A DNA stretch of 64,000 nucleotides, taken from assembly GCA_944474755.1 (NCBI GenBank), contig OX104112.1, positions 83,031,756-83,095,755 on the forward strand. The letters run 5' to 3'. Below the pieces are notes generated by a model. It was not told the DNA's origin. It worked only from the letters and a program-made list of their open reading frames with translations, and ran no database searches. Source of the stretch: Limnoperna fortunei (taxonomy: Eukaryota > Mollusca > Bivalvia > Mytilida > Modiolidae). Shown here piece by piece: positions 39,401-45,607 of the stretch; within the stretch, counting starts at the first letter, position 1; each line of letters begins with the position of its first letter. The translations under genes were made by a program, and so were the position numbers.

Positions 39401-40950
39401 AGTGCCTACTACTAACTGTTAATACCTCAACACTGCCTACTAGCTGTTGATACCTCTGCACTGCCTACTACTAACTAAATAACTCTAAACTGCCTACTAC
39501 TAACTGTAAATATCTCTAAACTGCCTATTGCTTACTGTTAATACCTTTACACTGCCTAATACTCACTGTTATTACCTCTACATTGCCTACTACTCACTGT
39601 TGATATCTCTAAACTGCCTATTGCTTACTGTTAATATCTCTAATCTACCTACTACTAACTGTAAATATCTCTAAACTGCCTATTGCTTACTGTTAATACC
39701 TTTACACTGCCTAATACTCACTGTTATTACCTCTACATTGCCTACTACTCACTGTTGATATCTCTAAACTGCCTATTGCTTACTGTTAATATCTCTAATC
39801 TACCTACTACTAACTGTAAATATCTCTAAACTGCCTATTGCTTACTGTTAATACCTTTACACTGCCTAATACTCACTGTTATTACCTCTACATTGCCTAC
39901 TACTCACTGTTGATATCTCTAAACTGCCTATTGCTTACTGTTAATATCTCTAATCTACCTACTACTAACTGTAAATATCTCTAAACTGCCTATTGCTTAC
40001 TGTTAATACCTTTACACTGCCTAATACTCACTGTTATTACCTCTACATTGCCTACTACTCACTGTTGATATCTCTAAACTGCCTATTGCTTACTGTTAAT
40101 ATCTCTAATCTACCTACTACTAACTGTAAATATCTCTAAACTGCCTATTGCTTACTGTTAATACCTTTACACTGCCTAATACTCACTGTTATTACCTCTA
40201 TATTGCCAACTACTAACTGTAAATATCTCTAAACTGCCTATTGCTTACTGTTAATACCTTTACACTGCCTAATACTCACTGTTATTACCTCTACATTGCC
40301 TACTACTCACTGTTGATATCTCTAAACTGCCTATTGCTTACTGTTAATATCTCTAATCTACCTACTACTAACTGTAAATATCTCTAAACTGCCTATTGCT
40401 TACTGTTAATATCTCTAATCTACCTACTACTAACTGCTAATATCTATATACTGCTACTGCTAACTGTTAATACAATAACACTGCCTACTTCAAATATTTA
40501 CCTCAACCCTGTCTACTGCTAACTGTTAATATCTACACTGCCTACTACTAATTGTTAATACCTCAACACTGCCTCCTTCTAACTGTTAATACCTTTAAAC
40601 TGCCTACCAACTGTTGATACCTCTACACTGCTAACTGTTAATACCACCTCTACACTGCATACTGCTAACTGTTAATACCTCTAAACTGTCTTCTTACTGT
40701 TAATACATCTACACAGCCTACATCTAACTGTCAGTACCTCTACACTGCCTAACACAAGCTGTTGATACCTTTGTAGTGCCTTCTACTATTACACATAACA
40801 TGTAAAATTGTGTGTAAGTAAGCTCATTTAAATATTTGCTGTTAACTGTACAACATAATTTATTTATGGGTTTATTTGTAGGTTTTAGTTTTTGAGGAAG
40901 AAAAAAGAGGAGACTACATAAGTTTTCTTGACCATCCTGAACTGTCATGA
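6054..40950 (+). CDS. GLB1L2-like: GH35 beta-galactosidase, GLB1L2-like (gene-level, 18 spliced coding exons)
   Basis: Glycoside hydrolase family 35 enzyme, expected to remove terminal beta-galactose from glycans. Joining the exons listed below gives one open frame of 692 residues with exon 6a, or 685 with exon 6b; vertebrate GLB1L-family proteins are about 640-660. Seen in the translation: an acidic cytosolic N-tail, a hydrophobic segment at about residues 37-56 (type II anchor), the barrel start around [21 protein letters not shown], then VENE with the presumed acid/base Glu at 238, and MEFWSGWFD with the presumed nucleophile Glu at 320. FHGGTNFGF and the C-terminal [13 protein letters not shown] jelly-roll motifs follow. 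The first ATG after the in-frame stop at 5991 is 6054. The N-terminal anchor suggests a Golgi, lysosomal or cell-surface enzyme with a lumenal catalytic domain (inference). It could equally be called GLB1L or GLB1L3; paralogue assignment needs a tree. Confidence 0.93.
6449..7386 (+). other. Intron 1
   Basis: Holds a 3' SINE fragment at 6665-6820; the rest shows no recognisable feature. Confidence 0.6.
6665..6820 (+). mobile_element. SINE 3' portion
   Basis: TTGACAAGGATTGCCAG, TTCTCTCCGGGTACTCCGGC, AAAAACTGGACGCCATGATA and an (AAAC)n tail match the 3' half of the SINE at 21965. The tRNA head is absent. Confidence 0.85.
7387..7455 (+). CDS. Beta-galactosidase exon 2
   Basis: Acceptor TTTTAG, donor GTAAGT. 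Encodes [20 protein letters not shown], the conserved [13 protein letters not shown] barrel strand of GH35. Phase 2 in, phase 2 out. Confidence 0.92.
7456..8219 (+). other. Intron 2
   Basis: No repeat or other feature recognised. Confidence 0.5.
8220..8315 (+). CDS. Beta-galactosidase exon 3
   Basis: Acceptor TTTTGCAG, donor GTATGT. Encodes the GH35 hallmark [17 protein letters not shown]. The last ~25 bases of this exon and its donor are the first unit of the tandem array that follows, so the true exon end was chosen by homology and by frame continuity with exon 4. Confidence 0.93.
8284..10100 (+). repeat. Tandem array of the exon 3 end plus its 5' splice donor (~49-50 bp x ~35)
   Basis: The first unit is exon 3 itself: GGGACTTTGGAGGGTTACCAG then GGTATGTATTATATA. 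Each unit contains ...AAACAGCTGAATGGGA, TTTGGAGGATTACCAGG and the donor GTATGTATTAT. Most copies differ from the exon by an extra T (GGGATCTTT), some keep GGGACTTT. Blocks of several units are themselves duplicated: 8589-8837 and 9085-9333 are alike, and a variant unit with CTGCTTAATGGTACTTT recurs near 8530, 8880 and 9870. So this is an amplified exon-intron boundary that has also gone through higher-order duplication. Confidence 0.95.
10101..10380 (+). other. Intron 3, segment between arrays
   Basis: Nothing recognised. Confidence 0.4.
10386..11640. mobile_element. CCCCCGC/GCGGGGG-bounded element with ~170-bp tandem core, copy 1
   Basis: Begins TGCCCCCGC and ends TTAGCGGGGGCGTTATTG, TCCCATGGACATATTC. 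The core is about seven diverged units carrying TCCGTCAAGCTTTTC, GAGAACAATTTGAAATTTGG, GGTGGTTCAGTATCACAAG and ACTACTTCCTGTTTG. Two adjacent units near 11300 and 11460 are almost identical. Structure (conserved ends, tandem core) resembles non-autonomous Helitron-like pearl elements of bivalves; that assignment is inference. Confidence 0.75.
11641..12570. mobile_element. Same element family, copy 2, directly adjacent
   Basis: Begins TATACCCCCGCGACAAC and ends TTAGCGGGGGCATCTG, TCCCATGGACACATTC. About five core units of the same monomer. The two copies lie head to tail with identical end motifs. Confidence 0.75.
12676..12784 (+). CDS. Beta-galactosidase exon 4
   Basis: Acceptor TTATTTAG, donor GTGAGT. 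Encodes [18 protein letters not shown] and on to LIPKVIDYQ, matching WLL-DP-M-LRT-Y of the family. The exon ends in phase 0. Confidence 0.92.
12785..14240 (+). other. Intron 4, first part
   Basis: 13260-13690 is a diverged copy of the interior of the pogo-like element at 33748: CCATTC-GTAGTAAGAATCCA, CACAGCTGGTAATTAAA and TTCACTCCCGCTCTGC occur in both in the same order. Its terminal repeats were not found. The rest shows nothing. Confidence 0.6.
14241..17357. mobile_element. 3.1-kb terminal-inverted-repeat element with TA target duplication
   Basis: The left end CAGTACAGTCAACGGAATGC continues TGTGATTTTCC; the right end is its complement with two or three mismatches. TA flanks each side (14239-14240 and 17358-17359), as in Tc1/mariner-type insertions. 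Both ends carry dense CCACGC and GCGTGG motifs as subterminal repeats. The interior is AT-rich with no transposase recognised, so it looks non-autonomous. An oligo-C tract lies at about 16087-16102. Confidence 0.85.
17358..17695 (+). other. Intron 4, last part
   Basis: 17505-17600 resembles 28285-28420 (ATCCAATCAAAAC, ACAAGAATGTTG / ACAAAAATGTTG, GTCAGTGGAA), a weak dispersed repeat. Confidence 0.4.
17696..17788 (+). CDS. Beta-galactosidase exon 5 (acid/base Glu)
   Basis: Acceptor TATTACAG, donor GTATTT. Encodes [19 protein letters not shown]; the second Glu of VENE (residue 238) is the expected GH35 proton donor. 31 whole codons, phase 0 to 0. Confidence 0.94.
17789..18624 (+). other. Intron 5
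   Basis: 18060-18280 contains the motif CATCTCATC/GAGATGGG repeated in both orientations, weak foldback. Nothing else. Confidence 0.35.
18625..18721 (+). CDS. Beta-galactosidase exon 6a, alternative to 6b
   Basis: Acceptor TTTTTACAG, donor GTAAGT; 97 bp, phase 0 to 1. Encodes [16 protein letters not shown], then an Asn/Ser-rich loop ending APFYH. It aligns with exon 6b (LEK-G at the start, SD, AP-FY at the end) and with the GIVELLLTSDN block of vertebrate relatives, but here SDN is SDG and the following loop is seven residues longer. Both exons have intact splice sites and open frames. Confidence 0.85.
18940..19015 (+). CDS. Beta-galactosidase exon 6b, alternative to 6a
   Basis: Acceptor TATTTTCAG, donor GTAAGT; 76 bp, phase 0 to 1, 218 bp downstream of 6a. 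Encodes [18 protein letters not shown] and ends VFYN. It is closer to the family consensus than 6a. Including both exons would add 173 bp and shift the frame, so the two can only be used as alternatives. Confidence 0.88.
19016..21042 (+). other. Intron 6
   Basis: 2 kb without a recognised element. A short stretch at about 19935-19985 (GCATCAATCATTGAATTGATGCCATGA, quoted in parts) shares the GGCATCAATT/ATTGATGCC palindrome seen at 50155-50515. Confidence 0.4.
21043..21201 (+). CDS. Beta-galactosidase exon 7 (nucleophile Glu)
   Basis: Acceptor TATTATGCAG, donor GTAATG. Encodes [15 protein letters not shown], then [13 protein letters not shown]; the Glu of MEFW (residue 320 in the 6a form, 313 in the 6b form) is the expected nucleophile. 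Accepts phase 1 from either exon 6 copy. Confidence 0.94.
21202..21771 (+). other. Intron 7
   Basis: Nothing recognised. Confidence 0.4.
21772..21909 (+). CDS. Beta-galactosidase exon 8
   Basis: Acceptor TATTTTTAG, donor GTAAGA. Encodes [16 protein letters not shown] followed by [15 protein letters not shown] and DVTSYD, conserved closing strands of the GH35 barrel. Confidence 0.94.
21965..22245 (+). mobile_element. tRNA-derived SINE, near full length
   Basis: Head: TGTGGCTAAGTGGTTGAGG (box A, 21980-) and GCAAGTTCGAGTCTCACTGC (box B, 22045-). Then ATTGCCAGTTTTCCTACC, AATAAAAGATGGACACCATG and a short A-rich end with CATTCAAACCA. More diverged than the 49982 copy. In intron 8. Confidence 0.85.
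22246..22697 (+). other. Intron 8, middle part
   Basis: Nothing recognised. Confidence 0.35.
22698..24038. mobile_element. Helitron-like repeat with tandem core, copy 1
   Basis: Opens with a hairpin, TAGCTCACCTGACCC then AAAGGGTCATGTGAGCTA, and ends with GGCTCCTGGGAGCC hairpin followed by TCTAG then T. Core units (~450 bp) carry CTTCTCCTAAACCACT, CAACCAACATGGC, TACAGTTTTTGGCTTATAGT and TTATTGCCCTTTAAT. A 3' hairpin followed by CTRR-T is a Helitron hallmark; no Rep/helicase gene is present. Confidence 0.7.
24183..24266 (+). CDS. Beta-galactosidase exon 9
   Basis: Acceptor TTATTTGTAG, donor GTAATT. Encodes [17 protein letters not shown], the conserved YDAPLSEAGD-like motif ending the catalytic domain. 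Confidence 0.93.
24267..24742 (+). other. Intron 9, first part
   Basis: Nothing recognised between exon 9 and the second Helitron-like element. Confidence 0.35.
24743..26029. mobile_element. Helitron-like repeat with ~165-bp tandem core, copy 2
   Basis: Same 5' hairpin as the copy at 22698 and same GCGATACAGGCTC...GAGCC end, finishing CTCTGG then T. The core differs: about six units with AATGGCCGCCACCGCAGGAC, TTAACATAGGACCCTATGGG, CTTCTTCTCTGAAACC and TTACTAGCAATATTGTTTGG. Confidence 0.75.
26277..26321 (+). CDS. Beta-galactosidase exon 10
   Basis: Acceptor TTTACAG, donor GTTAGT. A 45-bp exon encoding [16 protein letters not shown], the Pro-rich linker that follows the barrel in GLB1L-type enzymes. 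Phase 1 to 1. Confidence 0.85.
26322..27804 (+). other. Intron 10
   Basis: 26425-26530 is repeat-like (TTTATACCCTGCTTGATG, GTCCATCTGTCTGTTAG). 26930-27480 is a truncated copy of the GTCTCGCC repeat at 44928. The remainder shows nothing. Confidence 0.5.
26930..27480 (+). repeat. Truncated copy of the GTCTCGCC-type repeat
   Basis: GTCTCGCGGCGGCAGCGTAA, then AAGCCCTAGGTCCATCAAAT and three ~150-bp units with GGTCCAGCGACTACGTTAAA and GACAATATTTGGTATA. The closing GGCGAGAC is missing. Confidence 0.75.
27805..27866 (+). CDS. Beta-galactosidase exon 11
   Basis: Acceptor CTTTTTTTAG, donor GTAAAA. Encodes [18 protein letters not shown], which occupies the place of the VKMTLPLSLWEAL-like strand in relatives. 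Phases fit both sides, and it joins directly to exon 12. Confidence 0.85.
27867..28797 (+). other. Intron 11
   Basis: 27976-28023 follows a TTTTACAG and reads open in frame ([18 protein letters not shown]), possibly a relic exon; see rejected items. 28285-28420 is a weak dispersed repeat shared with 17505-17600. Confidence 0.4.
28798..28956 (+). CDS. Beta-galactosidase exon 12
   Basis: Acceptor GTGTTTTACAG, donor GTAAAA; 53 codons, phase 0 to 0. Encodes [20 protein letters not shown], then GYIVYRKT, the PI-ME-L....FGYILYET block of the first jelly-roll domain, ending DRLQ. The last bases CTACAG plus the donor seed the array downstream. Confidence 0.92.
28948..29120 (+). repeat. Tandem array of the exon 12 end plus donor (~30 bp)
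   Basis: Starting at the exon 12 end, CTACAG then GTAAAAATTCATCTGATAAA, the unit repeats as CTACAGGTAAAATTCATC, CTACAGGTATAATTTATC and CTACAGGTTTTATTTACA, each followed by GATAAnATAG. Four clear units plus partial ones. Confidence 0.9.
29121..30149 (+). other. Intron 12, segment without a named element
   Basis: A less AT-rich stretch at 29430-29930 contains a 61-codon open frame (29714-29899) that matches nothing I recognise. Likely an unidentified repeat or relic. Confidence 0.35.
30150..30270. mobile_element. Foldback element with ~36-bp arms
   Basis: AGGGTTATTGCATGAATATT (30150-) pairs with AATATTCATGCAATAACCCT (-30270), continuing through AAATATTGTCCC / GGGACAATATTT. ATAATA lies close to both ends, a possible target duplication. 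Confidence 0.8.
30290..31060 (+). repeat. Degenerate continuation of the CTACAGGTAATATTC array
   Basis: Many diverged units of the form GATAGGCTACAGGTAATATT then CCCTGATAA recur irregularly, with loss of period. The unit is the same as the array at 28948. A separate imperfect foldback (about 30598-30715, TGATTTTTGTATTGG / CCAATACAGAAATCA) is embedded. Confidence 0.75.
31110..31450 (+). repeat. Dispersed repeat, copy 2
   Basis: AAGAGAGGGGGCTATATTGC and TTGATTTCAAATTTAGTGC match 3165-3340. Contains two ~180-bp units (GTACTGTGCCTCCCCTTT, CAGTCAGTTATCTACTTCC). Confidence 0.7.
31710..31805 (+). CDS. Beta-galactosidase exon 13
   Basis: Acceptor ATATTACAG, donor GTAAGT; 32 codons. Encodes [20 protein letters not shown], then [12 protein letters not shown]; this matches the V-G.LD......I strand region of the family. 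Confidence 0.88.
31806..32681 (+). other. Intron 13
   Basis: Nothing recognised. Confidence 0.4.
32682..32772 (+). CDS. Beta-galactosidase exon 14
   Basis: Acceptor TATATTGTAG, donor GTACAT. Encodes [18 protein letters not shown] and NQQRKG, matching LRILVENRGRVNYG....QRKG. Confidence 0.93.
33748..34639. mobile_element. pogo/Tigger-like TIR element, 892 bp, TA duplication
   Basis: Left end CAGTGTACCCTCGGTATATT and right end (complement) CAGTGCTCCCTCGTTATAAT are diverged inverted repeats of the pogo/Tigger style (CAGT...CCTCG..ATA). TA flanks both sides, and removing the element with one TA restores the array text ATAGATATTCCTG. No transposase found. Confidence 0.88.
34735..35220. mobile_element. 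hAT-like non-autonomous element, 486 bp, 5-bp duplication
   Basis: Left end CAGTGGCAGATCCAGGG, right end (complement) CAGGGGCGGATGCAGCC, typical hAT-style ends. CATTG flanks both sides (34730-34734, 35221-35225). Removing it restores TTCATTGTAGATATTCC of the array. Contains an oligo-G tract near 34754. Confidence 0.85.
36009..37816 (+). other. Intron 14, last part
   Basis: 36030-36240 is a decayed extension of the array; 36230-36720 has two ~300-bp related blocks (CATGATAAATAGGAGT / CATGATAAGTAGGAGT). 36815-36955 is an imperfect foldback (ATAGCCTTTAAA.../...TTTTAAGGCTA). The rest is unremarkable. Confidence 0.5.
37817..37904 (+). CDS. Beta-galactosidase exon 15
   Basis: Acceptor ATTTACAG, donor GTAAGT. 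Encodes [20 protein letters not shown], then SFNNRFYN, the KGL.G.I.LN...L..W.IY.L block. It follows a 5-kb intron filled by the 33-bp array. Confidence 0.92.
38174..38288 (+). CDS. Beta-galactosidase exon 16
   Basis: Acceptor TTTTCACATAG, donor GTATAC. Encodes a less conserved stretch ending [18 protein letters not shown]. Phase 2 to 0 keeps the frame into exon 17. Confidence 0.87.
38558..38671 (+). CDS. Beta-galactosidase exon 17
   Basis: Acceptor TTTTAAACAG, donor GTAAAG. Encodes [18 protein letters not shown], then [13 protein letters not shown], the most conserved C-terminal signature of GH35 animal enzymes (W.KG..FING.NLGRYW..GPQ..LY.PG). Confidence 0.94.
39298..40785 (+). repeat. 31-bp tandem array with 155-bp higher-order repeat (intron 17)
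   Basis: Basic unit like ACTGCCTACTACTAACTGTT then AATACCTCTAC. In the middle, five unit variants form a 155-bp block: GTAAATATCTCTAAACTGCC starts at 39661, 39816, 39971 and 40126, exactly 155 apart. The edges are diverged single units. Confidence 0.95.
40882..40950 (+). CDS. Beta-galactosidase exon 18, stop codon
   Basis: Acceptor TTATTTGTAG. Encodes [20 protein letters not shown] and ends TGA at 40948-40950. This matches the terminal N.V.VFE-E...... of the family. Confidence 0.9.
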   Translation, partial: VLVFEEEKRGDYISFLDHPELS

Positions 40951-41565
40951 AGAGCAAGTGGTGCAGGGAAATTCTATCATAACACATGTCACATGGGGCT
41001 GATCGGCAATTCAGTGTTAACAGTCCTTGATATTTGTAATGGAAGTTATTTTTTTGTAGACCTTAGATTCTTCTGAACATATTTGAAGACCAGAAAAAAA
41101 TCTAAATCGTGATATTTTAATTGTATGGTTAAACAATGAGATAAAGTGTGGAAGTTTATCAAAGAAATAAGCAGTGCATTATGTGTGGTTTCATGAATTA
41201 CTCCACTTCCAGCTTCCAACTATTGATGTTACATGAAAATGTAGAAATAGATCATTATTATTGGAGCTATTTCATTTTAAAGTTTGTGTGAGGGGTAGGA
41301 TAGAATTTCAAAGTAATACCCACAACCAAGTTTGTTATTTGATGGGATATGACCATTGATGTCCACAACACCGACATAGTTCCATTCCTAACTCACCATA
41401 GACTTTTTAATAGAAAAGCAATTGAACATTTTTTTTTATTATTTCCCCTACTTATTAGTGAGTTCATAGACATGTAATTAACCTGATGTAAAAATTTAAC
41501 TCTCAATTCAATATACATTTCAACATTGTAGAATCAATCATAATATTTTTTATGGAAAAAAGGTA

Positions 41566-41571
41566 AATAAA
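41566..41571 (+). terminator. Probable polyadenylation signal AATAAA of the beta-galactosidase gene
   Basis: First canonical AATAAA after the stop codon, about 615 bases downstream, followed by a GT-rich stretch (TTGTGATTTTTTT). The 3'UTR would be about 0.6 kb. Confidence 0.5.
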
Positions 41572-42109
41572 GACTGCCTTGTGATTTTTTTTATAGAAAA
41601 GTATGTATGGTGTACATGAAACAAAAAGCATTATGTTTGACTGAAATTCCTAGCAGCGTCATAAAATGATAAACAATCGATTTATTGGTAAAAAATGTAT
41701 TTATTTGTTTTATCCATTTAATGTCATGTTTACTAATTTCAGTTGTTTGTTAGGCTGATGAAAATACACTCGTCAATCCCAGTATTCTACTATAATACAA
41801 GTTAGCCTGTTATGGTAAGGGCTTTTTGCATGAAAAATGAAAACTGCTTACCATGTTTGATCCAAACTTATGCTTTTTTTATAGATAATGAAATCAACAA
41901 TAATTTCCTCAAGATATTCAGGGATCTGAAATGTGGCTTTTTTTCCATTTTGTTAAGGCAATTTTCCTTAGTAAAATTTGAACTAAATTAGGAAGTAATC
42001 GTACCTTAGGAACAATCAATTGTTGTCTATTCGAAATTTCATGAAGGTGGGAAAAGTATCATGGTTTGTCTGGATACTTTTGAAAGTTAGGGAATCAGAC
42101 AAACTTACC

Positions 42110-42527
42110 CTTAAGGCCACGCCAAATTAATTGCATGTTCGTCGGACCGCCCACACGTAAAATAATTTCAGAAAGAAAAAAAACTAATTTTCTTCGGCCC
42201 GCATTAACCGGAAACCTGCCCGCGTCCAGAAACGGAAGTTGTCTTTAAAAAAAAAAAATCTTCTCCGCGTTCTAACCTTCTTTTTTTTAATTTCAGTTAT
42301 TTTCTTCAAAAATAAAAAAATCGCTTGCTCGCATCAGTTTAACCATGAAAACCTGGAACAAATCTTTTTAAAAAACTAAAAACATGTCGCTCGCCTTAAA
42401 AAAAATTATTCGCTCCACAAAATCAGAATTTAAAAAAAAAAAATTAATAAAAAAAATTTCGCTCGCTCGCTCCTTATTTTTAAAGTTAAAGTCCGATGAA
42501 CAAGAAATTAATTCTGTGTAGCCTAAG
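42110..42527. mobile_element. TIR element of ~418 bp
   Basis: TTAAGGCCACGCCAAATTAA then TTGCATGTTCGTCGGACC at the left pairs imperfectly with GTCCGATGAACAAGAAATTA then ATTCTGTGTAGCCTAA at the right. Interior is rich in A-runs and GCTCGCTCG. No clear target duplication. Confidence 0.6.
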
Positions 42528-44574
42528 AAACAAAGATGGCCACCGAAGTTGGACAACCTCCGGAAATGTATCTGTTCTGTACCATGACTGATTTTGTTTA
42601 TATGTTGCTCGTTAATTTTCCTACACGCAGTATGATTATTTTTGGGAACTTAAATACGTTTTAGGTGTATGTAGATGTTTATTTCATGAACTTTGACACG
42701 AATAATGTTATTTTAGGTGTAATAGTTTGTGAAATTTGAAATTTCTACATCACTTATTATGTACTTCCGTTGACTGCGCAAAACCAGTTTGTACACGGTA
42801 TATCCATCGCAGTTAAATTAAGTAAATAATTTCCACAATATTTATTGCCTACAAATTTTTCTTAAATTATCTTAGCTTTAACATTTAGTTTTTACTATCA
42901 ATTAAACCACAATTGTCAACAAAAGTCGTAAATGAGTTTTAATTTGACTTGATAATCGGCTTCGTACATTTCATATTTAAATTAAACAAACAATTAATGT
43001 CTATTTTCCTGTTAAAACTATTCATTAGTCTTGCCATAATTTTTATCTATTATTTTTTTAATTGACATGCCTTTATTAAATGTTATAGCTTCTGTTATAC
43101 ACGACCTTTGTACCTGAAGTTAATTGCTTCGCACTGACGCTAATAATTTTAGTTCAAGTTATTGAAGGTGACTTACATGAGTTTACAATCAAAGGGACCT
43201 ATGAATGAGTTCGAGTGTTTCGAGAAATCTGTGTTCGATAAACCGGGGTTTATTTTACAAACATATGTAGAAATAAATGTAGGGACTTTAAAAACAGTTC
43301 GAGAAATCGGTGGTGTTCGAGCCATCCGAGTTCGAGCTAGCAAAGTTTTACTGTACTGATATATTTATCTCTCAGACATAGTTTATGCTTTTATGCAAAA
43401 TGTGTTAAGTAATTGTCAATACACCAGGCTAAAAAAAAACTATTTTTATAAGAACAACTTTCTCATCAGTTTTCATTGGTTCCTTTTGGTGTTATGACAG
43501 TTCTGTAATTCTGGACTGTTTTTGCAGCTTCAATCAACATTTTTACTCTCTCTTAAATGACTAGATTATTTTATGAGGACATGAGTGAAAACACTTAAAT
43601 TTTTGTCAGATTGAAATCGGACTAGATCATTTTAAAAGTCAACTTGCCTGTAAGCACCATTAAATCACCATTAACATAGATTAAATACCAGTACCATATC
43701 TGTTTTCATACTGTTTCTGGAGACATTGTCAAATACATATACAACGATAATGCAGATGAAACAGGAACAGAAACACTCACTGTTAAGAAGACTTGGAATT
43801 GTTATATTATCATTATCATCTAGATAAAAACTGCATGAATTCTTTTTATTTTTATTTATACTGAATAATAGAATACAAATACTTATTTTGTGTGATTCTT
43901 GATCACTTCACAGCTTTTGCTGCTAACCAACCGACCAAGGTCTATACACCTGTATAAATTGTATCCCCTCAAGAAAGACCACCCCCATTATAAGACCACT
44001 TTCATGACTCAGATGGGGTGGTCTTATAAGAGGGGGACTACTGCAATATTAAATTGGACCAATGAAATCTGCATAAATATTGTAGAAAATTAAAGGTTAA
44101 GAATTTTAGTGTTACAGCCTGTATTTGGAGTAACATATGTTTTAATACTAGTATATTAATATATTATATTATATATGTATACATATCAGCTTGGGCTATT
44201 CCCATAGGCAAAGCACCCAGAAAAATAGTGGTACGGTCGGTTAAGGGTCGACAACCCATTAACCATGAATGTTTAAATATAAATAGGATCAGATAGGGTT
44301 TTTCCATGTGCAGTTATTTGTCACTCAGCAAATTGTGCTCGAGATTGTTACGTTTGTTGTTTTATATTGAAAGTTATTTTAAAAAATTTTATGTTGAACA
44401 TTTCACAAATTAAAGATTATATGTAATGAAATTCTATCATTTTTGATTTCAATTTACACAAAAACTGGTATGGTTTTCCGTACCAGAAATTTAAAGTAGT
44501 ACGGTTCAAACTGTACCGGCCGTATTGCTTGCTATGCCTCTGATTCCAAGAATATAAATAAATTGTACAAGAAT

Positions 44575-44927
44575 ACTGACTTGGTTACTAAGCTGCTCCA
44601 CCTTTTAAATGGTATAGCCTTAGCTAGAGATTGTATTGTCCTTTGAAGTTTAACCTGCTTCACCTTTAAAATGGGATAGCCTTAGGTACAGGAGGTTGTA
44701 TTGTCCTATTTTGTGGTGGTAACTAACCTGCTCCACATTTTAAATGGGATATCCTTAGCTACAGGAGGTTGTACTGTCCTAGTTTATGGTGGTAACTAAC
44801 CTGCTGCACCTTTTAAATGGGATGACAATAGCTTCAGAAGTTGAATTGTCCTATTTTATGGTGGTAACTAACCTGCTCTACATTTTAAATGGGATAACAA
44901 TAGCTACAGGAGGTTGTATTGTCCTTT
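44575..44927 (+). repeat. 73-bp tandem array, left part
   Basis: Units: TAACCTGCTCCACATTTTAA, ATGGGATA, GCTACAGGAGGTTGTA and TTGTCCTA, spaced 72-73 bp. Continues after the inserted repeat at 45608-45700. Confidence 0.85.
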
Positions 44928-45607
44928 TTGTCTCGCCTGCGACGAAAGTCGCTGGAGGCGAGACATATGTATGGGAATCCGGCGGCGGCGGCGGCGTAAA
45001 CACTTGACATCTTGCTTCATATCTTTGTAAGCCCAAGCCCTAGGTCCATCAAATTTGGTCCAGAGGTAGCTTATGATGAGTACTTGCCAGTCAGTCACCT
45101 GTCACCTGACCTTGACCTCAATTTCATGGTCCAGCGACTACGTTAAAGTTTTAGGGTTACGACAGTTCCTCTGTAACTACGCATGGTAGGATGACAATAT
45201 TTGGTGTATAGGTTGCTGATGACTAGTACATGACTGTCTGGTAGGTGTCACCTGACCATGACCTCAATTTCACGGTCCAGCGACTACGTTAAAGTTTTTG
45301 GGTTACGACAGTTCCTCTGTAACTACACATGGTAGGATGAAAATATTTGGTGTATAGGTTGCTGATGACTAGTACATGACTGTCTGGTAGGTGTCACCTG
45401 ACCTTGACCTCAATTTCACGGTCCAGCGACTACGTTAAAATTTTTGGGTTACGGCTGTTCCCCTGTAACTATGCAGGGTATGGTGACAATATTTTGTATA
45501 CAGGCCGCTGCTGATATTAAATGCTATTTACGTAATGCTTATGACGAAATTTATTTTCGTTACTGATGCGGAATACAGGCGAGACGTTTTTCTGCGTCCA
45601 CACTTGT
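44928..45607 (+). mobile_element. GTCTCGCC-bounded element inserted in the 73-bp array
   Basis: Starts GTCTCGCCTGCGAC then a hairpin partner GTCGCTGGAGGCGAGAC, and near its end has CAGGCGAGAC, the exact complement of the first 10 bases. The core is three ~150-bp units (TCACCTGACCTTGACCTCAA, GGTCCAGCGACTACGTTAAA). The array text resumes at TTTATGG. Confidence 0.8.

Larger units (their letters stand above)
40951..44570. other. 3'UTR and intergenic region
   Basis: Contains the polyA signal at 41566, a TIR element at 42110-42527, and a hairpin at 43955-44035 (AGACCACCCCCATTATAAGA / TCTTATAA... GGGGTGGTCT). 43100-43360 ends in AGCAAAGTTTTACTGTAC, a possible transposon end. No gene recognised. Confidence 0.5.
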
